NCBI GenBank assembly: GCA_037389465.1
Contig: JAZARR010000158.1
Coordinates: 124,001 to 188,000 of the forward strand
Source: Baylisascaris procyonis
Lineage: Eukaryota; Nematoda; Chromadorea; Rhabditida; Ascarididae
Direction of reading: 5' to 3'
Length of the DNA stretch: 64,000 nucleotides
Positions 1-23,400 of the stretch are shown in pieces. Position 1 is the stretch's first letter; each line of letters begins with the position of its first letter. The notes under the pieces are model-generated. The model had not been told where the DNA came from, made no database searches, and saw only the letters and a program-made list of their open reading frames with translations. The translations under genes and the position numbers were made by a program.

Positions 1-527
1 CCTATCGTGCAAAAATTCGATGGATGCGAGGGATAGAAGAAAACCAGTTGTAGTTTGAGGTCATTTTTCCATATAGATTGACATTTTCGAGCTTCTTAGT
101 TTTTAAATGATTGTCAGGAGATGTGAAGAGGTGATGTTGGTTTAAGCAATGCCAAAGTTGCGTGACCGGCAAGGGAGATGTCGAGGTTCAGCGAGGTAAA
201 CCGGTTCACTTTGGCGAAGTATAGTTTTTCTTCGGGTTTCCGAGTGAGCCATCGTGGTAAAATGGCAGTAGGGCGCAATCGCACAATCCTGTTTTCTCTG
301 AGCAGCCCGTAGCCGTGAAGCACATTAACAATTTTTTTCACTGAGATTCTTGCTCTTCTTTTGCTTATATCTGTTAATACTTCCTGATAGCGCTCACAGC
401 AAGACATCATTTGTCATGCATCGAAAGAATATAATCCATTCGGTAGTCTCGGTTGTCTCATGAAAGAAATTATGGAAGGGAGTGGCCTTCGTAGAGGACC
501 ATTTTTATTAACTCAAGCTCTATTCAG
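1..527. other. unassigned left edge; upstream exons of the carrier not found
   Basis: No exon of the downstream carrier gene was found here, although its first two EF-hands must lie upstream of 528, either here or before the window. The only sizeable open frame is on the minus strand (114-410) and is listed separately. Confidence 0.4.
114..410 (-). CDS. unassigned 98-codon ORF
   Basis: This is an ATG-initiated minus-strand frame of 98 codons with balanced codon usage. It is basic and Leu/Arg-rich. Residues 15-40 contain a KRRARISVKKIVNVLHGYGL stretch that loosely recalls the RRxYDIxNVLEGxGLI recognition helix of E2F/DP winged-helix domains. The rest does not match that family, the conserved RRIYD core is absent and no splice partners were found. 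It may be a chance frame, a pseudogene fragment or an exon of an unknown gene. It lies antisense, just upstream of the first visible carrier exon. Confidence 0.2.
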   Translation of the reverse strand: MMSCCERYQEVLTDISKRRARISVKKIVNVLHGYGLLRENRIVRLRPTAILPRWLTRKPEEKLYFAKVNRFTSLNLDISLAGHATLALLKPTSPLHIS

Positions 528-13119
<12,592 letters not shown>

Positions 13120-13179
13120 TTTATGGTCGTGGGCGTGCACTAACCTCTTCATATGATACATGCCACTGTAATCTCATGC

Positions 13180-13324
13180 ACGATGGTGATCACCTACCGG
13201 AACTGCCAACAGTAGGGAACACCTATCGACATTGTACACGGTAGTGGTCACTGTCGGAATTGCTCACGTTAATGACCACCTATCAGCATTGGCCACGGTA
13301 GTGACCACCTGTTGGCACTTATTA
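13180..13324 (+). repeat. 5 x 29-bp degenerate minisatellite
   Basis: Five head-to-tail copies of about 29 bp can be aligned, each starting ACGRTRGTGRTCACC or similar and ending near TTGSCM. The copies differ at many positions. The array begins about 60 nt after the carrier stop codon and would lie in its 3' UTR. Confidence 0.8.
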
Positions 13325-13392
13325 TTTATCTATATTGGAGGCTGATGTAAAGATTGGAGCATCTTAGAGGGAAATTGTCAACAGTCCCAGTT

Positions 13393-13482
13393 CCTCCTCT
13401 TGTGTGATCTGTAAGAGTTGAATGAGTGTTTAAAATTTACTGGTCCTTTCCTCCTCTTGCGCGATCTGTAAGAGTTGAATGG
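13393..13482 (+). repeat. 57-bp spaced tandem duplication
   Basis: The 32-bp block cctcctcttg..gatctgtaag..ttgaatg occurs at 13393 and again at 13450 with two or three substitutions. It lies downstream of the minisatellite in the same putative 3' UTR. Confidence 0.7.
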
Positions 13483-13562
13483 TCCTATCTTGCCACAGTG
13501 CTTTCCGTAAATTTTAAATTATTATCGATGAACGAACTGAATACAGTGAACGATGAAAGTAA

Positions 13563-13568
13563 ATAAAA
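13563..13568 (+). terminator. AATAAA polyadenylation signal candidate for the carrier
   Basis: A canonical AATAAA hexamer sits 444 nt after the carrier stop codon. It would give a 3' UTR of about 460 nt that includes both tandem repeats. Confidence 0.4.
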
Positions 13569-13584
13569 TGGTCTTAACTTAGTC

Positions 13585-16500
13585 AGTTCCTGGAGTTTGT
13601 TGATAATTAAGGGGCTGTTCTTGAATTGGAATAGTTATTGCCGGGAAGAGAGGCAGACTGGGGTTGGGGGAAAATGAAAAAAATGGGTTTTTGCGCTTAC
13701 CCTTATTCAGTGCGCTGCATTTTGCGACTTTTTGTTACTTCCTATAAAATAATATTTGTATTCACGCAGTTTGGCGTCTATCTTTTCAATGAATAATTTG
13801 AAACGCAGTTCCTAAGAGATATGCTTAGCTTCATATTGAGGTGCATCTTGTATTCTTCAGGCATTTATTTGGACGTAAAATTGTCAAACGCGATGAGGTG
13901 AGTCTAAGACGTCTTTTGCTTTACCTGCTTATCGATTTTTGCCGGGGGCAAATTTTATGAGGTGTAACAGGTGAGATATTGCTGTGCGCCAAGCGAAGAG
14001 TCTAAGACGTCTATATTATAGTGGACATTGTTGACCAGTGAGTATCTAGAGCTCTCTCGCCAGTTATGTGATATGCACAATGCTCACTATTGTGTCGCTA
14101 TACTTTGTATCTCTTAGTGTTTTCCCTCTCGCAGTCTGCTGCTTTCTTCGCTGTGGCGTTTCTCTTCTGTTATAAAATCCGTTTTTTCTGTATCTTTATC
14201 TTATGCAAAATGCTACATCTCTTTTAAATCTCCACCTATATCCTAGGCTAATTTTGATGAATTGTAATATTATTTACTTATTTCAATTGAAAAGTTGTTG
14301 TTGATCTAGTTGCATTCGGTGCTGCAGCTTATCCATAGCAATGGAGTAGTCTTATTTCCGGTCTAAACAACTCGTTTAATTTTGCGTACAATTTCTGTTT
14401 TCTGTAATCAGCGTAAAACACATTTATCCATAGGCACCAGGTAGTAGGATTGGAGAAGGATGGGAGGGGGAGGGAGAGGGAGGGGTAGGAAAGGAGGGAA
14501 TTGGAGTGGAACATTAAGAATTTCAGAAATGTCCGAATTGCTCCACACGTCCTCATCACCCGTTCGAGTGTCGTTGTAGGTCAGTAGCATCATAGGTGAA
14601 CGATCATTCGTATCCGGTCCTTCAATAGGAGTATGAAAAAGATGCATTTGGAATGCAGCATTTTATTGTGTTGTGTGCGATGTTCTTTAATAGAACGTTT
14701 ATGTTAGGATAACATGTTGTGTTGTTAGACGGGTCAGCCGTTCATTGTTTTGTGTGAAAGTATCTCTTAAGTTATTTATTTTAATTGTGGTTGCTGTATG
14801 GTCTCCTCTAAAGGGTGTAGAGTGTTTGCAGTGATTACTATTCTCATAAAGGTGAGTCCAAATTAAATAATGAAATTTAAGTCTCATTTAAGCTGCCAGA
14901 TTGGTTACCTTTTCGATGCTAAAATAAGAAAGTCATTCCGACATCACTATTTCCCATCTATAAAAAAATCCCAACTATTTTTATGTTCTAGCACCCACCA
15001 GTGAATTGGATATTTCTTTTGATGTTTCGATAATTCCAGATGGGAGATGATAATTGTACAAGTGGATTTTGGGTTAATTTTGGAATTTTTAGTGAATCAT
15101 TTCAGGTTTCTTTTCGTTGAAATTTCTCATATTGTTGTGCAACCGCTTAATCGTTAGATGCAAGTTTTTTATTTCCCTTCATTGGTTTTTATAAAATCGA
15201 TGTTATATCTTTCTAGTTATTTCGTTGTAATATTGAGATATTCATTTGTTGAAATTTGCAATTTTTTTCTTGAAAATATTCAAAGATTTGTAGAGTATAA
15301 AATTTGTTATGAAAGATTTTCAAATGAGATTTCATCGTTCATGTATAAAGCGACATTTGATCGCTTTGTGATTGTGATTCACAATTACATCTGATGTCGA
15401 TGTGCATGTGCGCATTAAGTGAAATGACTTCCGATACGCAGTCGATTGTTTCTTCTTTTTTTCAGAGGAAAATGTAACCATTCAAATGTGGGGTAAGAGG
15501 AGGGGGGAAGGTTTAGATGGAAAATATATTTAAAAACAAATAAATTTAAGTTGAGACTGGGCGTACTTCCCATAATTTACCAGGCAGGAGGGATTATGAA
15601 GATTGATAAGCGAACGTTTAACGTGAAAATGAAAATGGGGACACCATTCATCATATATGTTCTCTGAGGCTTGCCAGAATACCACTTAATACATTCCGTG
15701 GGATCATCTTGTTGACACGCTCATAATTTCTTTTACCCAACCTACCTACCGTAGGCAGATACTCCCAAGAAATTTAACGACCCTGCTCCGGTGGAAGGGA
15801 TGATATTCATTGGAAACCCGTAGGTACAGCCTCCGAGGAGGACAACAGCTGTGACTTAAAGCTCTGTGGGGTATTGGACATTATAGTGAAATTGGGACGT
15901 CTACACATGTGTGTATTCACTAGACTAGTATAGTATTTCCGTATGTTGGATTTCTTTCTCTCGATAAGAATCTGAAAACGGTTTGGCTCAGTTATTATGT
16001 CAGTCATACAAAAATAGAGGGGTGAATATTTTGAATTCAATCATCGGTGTAAAAGGAGAAATTGTAGAGATATAATCAAATAATGCAAGAGTGGGGATTA
16101 TTAATCGAGATAGATATCAACTTTTATTTAATTTATGCTTGCGAGTACATTTTAATAGGTAGAATATGAAGTATCTTCTATAGATATACAAGTGAAGTGT
16201 TTATTATCCCTCAGTTAGATTGTTCTATGTTGTAAGCCATCGATAAATATGAGAGATGAAACAAGATCGCGAATTAGTCATGTGTGATTTCATCCTGCAT
16301 AATGCACCTATGCAGAGGAATAGATGTGGGATTGAGGCAATTGCAAGTCGTATATGTAATTATATCATCTGTCGTGGTTTAGTGATGACGGTTCAAGTTG
16401 TTCTATATTCATCAGGTTTGAGTTCTTAGCATTTCTGAGGTTAAGGAGAGAGAAAGAGGAGATCGCGACAACATTGCATGCAAAAATATCGTAGCAAGCG

Positions 16501-19500
16501 TATTTCGGCCCGTTGGCATGTTTGATATCAGGAACCCACATAGAGCTGGCGCTCATCGACGTGTAGGTATGGGGAAGGTGAGGTGTCGTCCCATCATGTG
16601 TGGGAACTTCACTGAGCATCGACATTGGCTTTAAACCTCAAATCTTTGATACATCCAAAGCGGGATGTGCTTTCAATTATTTGCTGCATAAAGTTAAAGC
16701 GAATACAGATTTGATAAAGCTTCAAAATCAAACCAAGATGGGATCGGATAGCCTCATGTCGCGTACTAATTCATGGTGGTCTTTTTGTCGCTGTCTTCGA
16801 TTCAATCAAATGGGAGGATGATCCATCTCCCATACTCCCTCTCATTTCCTTCTCTCTTTCCGTCTCTGTTGTATTAGTAAGAAACTTGGACTGCGTTTAG
16901 GATTCGCTGCCCTTATGTATTGTAACTTATTTCTTTAAATATTGTAATAAGATGAGGATTAACAAGAAAATATTTTGTAAATCTATCGCACTATCACCGG
17001 AAAGAGGTTTGTTAAAAAAAATTGCATATCGCTTAGCCAGTATATCTCTCGATGTGATGATCATAACGTATAGGGAGTGTGATTCACCCATCAACAACTT
17101 TGACAGAAATGGGTAAAACGCGGCCACGGCCCGGAAGACCAATGAAAGCAGCTCGACTCTAAAAAAGGGTGGACGGGAAATCAGGTTGGGTATTAGCCGC
17201 GTCATTCCTACACGAATAAATATAGAGGAGTTTCTGTCACCGATCCTTCACAAAAGCTTTGTGTTGTGGCCGTGCTTTGTCCATTGACCATGTTTTGCCT
17301 AATCCCCACGAGGGTTGTGTGACGTTGTCATTCTAAAAATTTAAAATTAATCTGGTCAGAATGTTCTTAAAGACGTTATCATTTAGAAATGTTTTTTAAC
17401 GCCTAGGGATGATCATTCTTGAACAAGAATATCATTTAACGCAGCCTTTTTCATTGTTTGCATTGTTGAAGTTTGCAAGGATAGCGCTAGCAATGTTTGG
17501 TGTTGATGACCACGCATTCTAGAGGTCGCAAGTTTTAGAACTTTGAACCTGAGGGAATTCGAAGTTGTTCTAGCCATATCTGACGGCCGAATGGCAGTAT
17601 GAACCAACAGTATAGGAGGTTATTAAGCGAAATAGGAAGTTTTAATACAACAGCAAAATTCCCACCTTTACACCGCAATTTGTCCTCATTTCACGCGTTC
17701 GATCAAGGGCCGATTCCGCTTGCAGAGGTTGTATTTCAAAGGCGGGGATCGAACGGACCTTGATCCTCTGTGGTTCAAAATTTTTCGATTTTCGACCACC
17801 AGATTTTAGTGATCACTCGATCGAACAACAGAGATAGCCGATTTCGTCTCTATGGCAGTTCGCCTTTGATTAAAATTTTTTTTTTCGTCTGCCAGTCATT
17901 CAGACCTCTCACCTTCCCGGTCGCATGCGTGCATGTCATTAAGATTGTCATATAGCTCGATTGGTCCTAATAGAGCTTGCAACCTAAAGGCTACATTGCC
18001 AACTCAAAGCAATAATGATAGCGGTGTTGGTTTCGATATTATTCTAGTTCGAAGATTACTGCTGTTTTTTCAAAATATGAATATAGGGTATCCGTTGTAG
18101 CGAATGCGATTTTTTCACCATAAACAAATGAATAAGTTTTAGTCTATATAGTTTTGTCTTGTTTTCCTCGTTCATCAATTTTAGTAATAACAAGTTAGAG
18201 TCGAATATTCAAAGTGCTTCTCTATGTTATCCTTAATCGATCAGTGCAACAGGTAGCATAATTATAAGTCGTTATAGTAGCATTAGCACTCATTATTACT
18301 CGGGAATTTCTGTTATTTATTTACTCAGGTAAGCAATCATCTATCGTAATCGTTTGGATCCATAAACTCACAGCAAATCCACTGAAACTCGTCGCATATG
18401 CAAAAACCGATGAATTGCTTTCTGAAATAGGAATAGCCAAAATCCAGTTAAGAACTGCGAGGTAGGGAGGGGGAGGAGGGAGGAAGGGGAGGACTTATTT
18501 GTCCCTGTATCATTAAGGAGGTAAGGAGAAGAAGGATCCTTCTCTTCTTACCGACTCTCCTATCGCTTTTCATCCTTTCACGATATCTAATAACTACTTT
18601 CAATTGTTTATCGGCATCCGTCACTCATTTCTAAAGTCGATCAGAGCCATATACTTAAGGAATTTTGGCATTGTAAGATTTCGTCTTGCAGTTGCAATTT
18701 TCTGAAATGTCTATTAATAACATTGTATGAGACTTAGTTGTTTCATATGACGATATACATCTGTTATATAGATGCGTTACAACTACAATAAACCATAAAA
18801 CGGGGAGGAGGGGGGATAGGAGTGGAGTTAAGGTATGCGGCGGATTTTTGTCTCCGTAATTTAGCTAATAAACGGATGAAATAGGGCAGCAAGTTTTCTG
18901 GTGGTCTCTCCAATTGACATATAAACAGTTAATTGTTTCCTCTGCCGCGAAAGGAGGGAATGGTGGGAGGCTGGAAATTAAGGGGGGGGGGGATTCAAGG
19001 ATTCCAGCGCCACTAGCATCCTATATGTGTGAGCATGTAGCTTCACGCATGATGCGCCTTGGCAAATAAAAACGCAGAAAGCAGCTAAAAATACGCGTAG
19101 ATCATCTAAAAAGCTTTTAAAATGCTATACATCGAAATATCTGAAGTGAAATTTTGTTGGTGGTACCTTGATGCATTTGGCCTCAATGAGCGTAATGGTT
19201 GCGAAGGCTGCTTTATGCGGAGCTGTTGAAGTCATCGTTTCGGTAAAATACTGTTATGCATAGTTATAGTTAAAGCTTTTGAGGCCGATTTGCTGAGTGC
19301 GAGTGTTGAGAGGGAGGGGAGAGAGAAGAAGGGGAAGGAGGTTCCACCTCGTCTGCTCCCTTCTTTTCTCTAATTTTCACTTTTTTCAGTACTACATTTG
19401 TTTTCGACTTCTATCACCCTAAGGGCAATAAGCTCATCGACACCTTTCACGGTGTGAGATGTTTGAGAGGAGATTTTACCCCTGTGTATGTGGTGAGGGA

Positions 19501-20374
19501 GACTTTGAGATCGACATGCATGATCAACTACTTGTGTTTTTTGCAGGTTAGGGGAGGCAGCACTGTATACCTGCGGCCTTGAAGATGAGTGGGTGGGTTT
19601 AGAACTGATGAATTTATGACAAAAAAACAGCGATAGAGCCACTTCATCAAGCCATTTTTCGAGACATTCCAAACATCTCAACGCATACCCCCCGAAAACG
19701 TTCCATTCAGCGGAAACTGTAGTACACAGCTTTCCGTTAATAAGGGCGCATATTTTACCCCGAATACAATTTTTGAACGCTTTAAAATTTTTAATAGGCT
19801 CAGTGAGGAAAAATATAGGGGACATATTGGTATATCGATTCATATGCATCGCAGACCTTACTGTTCCGCTTGTTTCTTACTTATCAACCCATTCTCTCTC
19901 CCCTTCCTCTCCTCCCTTGCTCACTCAACCAACAGAAGTACGGCTTTTGAATCCTTCTAGTGTTAAAAATTCTTGAAAAATTACATTTAGAGTTAAGTTA
20001 TTGCTTTGCAAGGTTTGTGTAATACGGAGCAAATAGAAGTCATTTGGATCACTTGTTTACCCGAGACACTCGAATACTTAGATAGAAGGGCCCACGAATT
20101 ATGGATGAAGGAGCCCATATTCTGGCAAGTCGTACATTCTCACATATGCTGTACAATATTGAATCTACGATAGAGGATTGCGCATTGCAAATGGCACTTG
20201 CGCCAAACGTCATGTGGTGATGTTTTGATGGTTCTTTATTAGTGGAATCTGGCTGAAAAGGGTAGATAAAGCCAAACACAGATTGACGCCTATGCTGTGA
20301 GCATTTATTATGTTGGTATTTTCGTGTGAAATTGAAATGATATTGTATTTTCGTTTTTAGATATAAAATAAGCG
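13585..20374. other. intergenic region between the carrier and NELF-E genes
   Basis: No conserved exon was recognised. The segment has purine-rich tracts (14461-14500, 18465-18495, an 11-G run at 18982-18992), a repeated AGTCTAAGACGTCT motif (13901 and 13999) and several unassigned short frames. The longest is a 159-codon minus-strand ORF at 19370-19849. The end nearest NELF-E should hold its promoter and 5' UTR. Confidence 0.5.
20351..20360 (+). promoter_or_regulatory. splice acceptor just upstream of the NELF-E start
   Basis: The sequence tcgtttttag ends 14 nt before the ATG at 20375. It could be the acceptor of a 5' UTR intron or, if this is a nematode, a spliced-leader trans-splice site. 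Confidence 0.4.
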
Positions 20375-20461
20375 ATGAGGGAAACTGCTATAAATTTCCC
20401 GACATCGCTAAGCGCCGAAGAGAAGCAGTTGAAGGAAATGTTCGAGAAGCTCAAAAATATT
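20375..20461 (+). CDS. NELF-E exon 1
   Basis: 29 codons from the ATG to donor gtaagt, phase 0. It encodes MRETAINFPTSLSAEEKQLK then EMFEKLKNI, matching the LSEEEEALQKKFNKLKKxKK opening of vertebrate NELF-E, the NELF-B-binding helix. The upstream acceptor at 20360 leaves no closer alternative start. Confidence 0.85.
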
Positions 20462-23400
20462 GTAAGTGATAATTGTTTAATAAAATAACAAGCATGTGTT
20501 GGAGAGTGAAAATTGCTCATGAAAAGAGAAAAATCCGTTGTTGATGGATCCCATTTTCCCCTTCCCCTCCTCCCTTCACCCTCATCCATCACCGCCACCA
20601 CCTCCGTTTGCTTTTGAATGTTGTTTAGGGTCCTTGAGGTTCGAGATATGTAATGCGTGGTTGTCGCTTGAAGTTTAAGCTAGATCGAGGTTTATCTCAT
20701 CGTAAAATATTGTTATAATTATTCCAGTCAGGATAAAAGAAAATAATCGAATAGATAGTTTTACAGACGTTCTGCAAGTTTGAAAATCGCAAAGAAAAAA
20801 TATTTCTCATCCCTAGAGATAAAATAAAATAGGTGATTGTGTTCTCCATTGAAATGTCTCTTCTTTCATTCGGGAATTCTACCGACTGAGGGAACTGTTC
20901 CAATTTGTTTTTATTTCAGCGAAGGGCGATAGCAGCAGCAACACGTGGAACGACGAATCCGAATAGTGGTGACCAGTCGAAAATCGAACGACGAAACGCT
21001 AAGCGAAGTAAGTGCTTTCTTCTTTTATATAGACACGAATGGTGTCTCCAATTTTGTACTTAGGTCTGTCCTCCGGTAGAGGAGAAAAGAAAAACGAGTG
21101 AACAAAGGTAGTTCGCTGTATTATGGTAATATTCGTTCCTTTCGGTTGTAGATTGGAACTTAGATACGTCATGCCAGTCGAGTGCTGGACAGTACGACTC
21201 CTGTCGTTCCACTTAGGAATAGAGTACGGCTTGCTCCTCTCCGTTGTTCCGATTGAAGCTGCTAGACGGGTCAACTGGATAGGATAGAGCCTGGAAGCCT
21301 GGTCCCAGGCCACTTACCGGAGACCATGCAGTAACCTTTGTACACAAGCTTCCTGTGTTCAGTTGCGTGGGGGAAGTTTGCATCTTCCTGCTTACTACTG
21401 GGGCGAAGTCGAACCTATGTTTATTAAACATGGGCCAGCTGCATTAGCTCTTTACCACAAACCACCCCGTAATCGTCGAGAATTTCCTTCGTTACAAGAA
21501 TCATCGAGTGGTTATTAATTTCTTTCTAGTGCGATGACTTTCTTTTGCGCTTTTTGCTCCGATTATAACAATAACAAAATCCACCATTTTCTAAGCTATC
21601 GAAATTTTAGGATGTTCAATTTCTATTCCACTTTATGATCCTTTTTAATGTTTTTAAGTCCTTAAATGTATCTAGAATTTGCATTTGCGAGTTTTGCTAC
21701 CCAACGAATCAAGTGCTAACGAAAATGGATTTTTATAGAGATTTCATACAAACATCAACCAAAGCGTAAAATGCTTTCTTTTGACATTATTGTGGCGAAG
21801 ACGCGATGTTGATGATCCAACGAGTGAACCAACCAATGAATTCATTGACATAGAGCGGTGCTTATATACAGTTTACTTAGGCAAATTCTTTAATAGATAA
21901 TTTGCATTGCTTTAGGCAAATTCTCGATAAATAATTTACATTTTGTTTGAAGAATTCATAAATCTGAGAAATGAGCATTTCTAAATCCAAACGACTTTGA
22001 AAGGGAAATTTTGTGAATCTTATCAGCGCCAGCCGAGAACGGTATCTTGGTATGCTCAGGAATCGATTCTTCTCAACACTCCCCGCCGAAGGTTTTGTCG
22101 TTCTCATTGTTCTGGTTTTCGAAGAATCGTTGTCCTTTGTGAAGAAAATTCATTTCTCGTTTATTCTCCGCTGTTCCATTGAATTTATGACCTCGTGCCG
22201 CTTTCTGCAGTTCTGTTCCTGTGTCCATCTCTGGCAGTCGAAGTTGCAGTTGTAGAATCCGGTGGCGAAATGAGTTTGTGCACGTTAGGCGAGAAATGTT
22301 GGTGCAGGATAGGGCTGGAATTAAAACGTGCACACGGTTGTAAATTGTGGCCTTTGTCGAGATTGTGATCTCTGAATTACAGTTTCGAAGACAAGGATAT
22401 CTCATTTGCACTCCAGCTTTCGGTGCGTTGTATTGCGATTGTGCCGATATGGCGTTTATTATACTGCTGGCAGCGAAAATTAACATGAGATAAGTTATGA
22501 CCGAGAGGAGAGATTTACACCGAGCTGACGCGCCTTAGAACGGGTGAGTGGCTCTCCGTAAACTGAGGATAGGTGTTCTTTGCCCGGATTAACGTTTTCA
22601 TGGTATTCCGAATTACCAGACTTCCTGCTCCGGGCTTGAAGCGTCACTGGCAGTGATTTCGAGTGGGAAAAGGAGGTTTAATGGACGGGCTGATTGTTCG
22701 TTGAAAGCCGCATTGAAGTTCGGCAAAGCGAATTTTCCCGTCTCTTCCCTCCATTAGTTTTGTAATAATGCCAAGTTTCGAAAGAGCCCTCGGCTTCGTC
22801 TCGTCGTGAATAAGCACCACGTGACCTACTCGAGGCTCATTTGCACTGACTGACCTTGGGGCCCGATGTTGTCGTTGCGAGCGTTCTCGTAATGCGAGTA
22901 GATGATCGGTCTCCCAAACCTTCCAGAATCGTTCAACGAATCTGTTGGATTCTGACCGTGCGTCCAGGAGCTTGTCACGGTTGTTGATTGTCGAGTAGTA
23001 CTCCCTCCGATATCCTTGTCTGTTTCTGTTCTTGCGACGACTTCTATTGCCCTGTTTGGCACGGGAGTGATAAGATCGATTGGTCGAATCACTTGCAGTG
23101 ACTCCTTATCGACATGTGTCAAAGGCCTTGAGTTGAAATAGCTTCGCAGTCAGTTAGTAATGTTTGAAGAAGTTCGTCGTCAACGAGAGCTTTGTCAGTC
23201 ATTCGTCGAAGGGCTTTCTTCGTGATCTGAACCATTCTCTCGTAAATACCTCCCTGCCATGGAGCTCTTTCTGTGATATGTCTCCACTGAATTTTGTTTA
23301 AGATCTGATCAGTCGCCCTTTGTGCGAGAAGGAATGTGGAAGCGTTGTCAGAGAGCATTGATCTCGGTTGACCTCTCCGGGCTATGAATCGACGTAGGCT

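Noticed and set aside
17690..17775. tRNA-like segment on the minus strand with GTTCGATCCCCGCC
   Set aside because: A B-box-like match is present, but the stems do not pair and no proper A-box or acceptor end is found. Similar B-box-like hits near 32311 and 39390 failed in the same way.
19370..19849. 159-codon minus-strand ORF
   Set aside because: It is the longest frame in the 13.6-20.3 kb gap, but it has no recognisable domain, no splice partners and an ordinary composition. Kept only as a mention.
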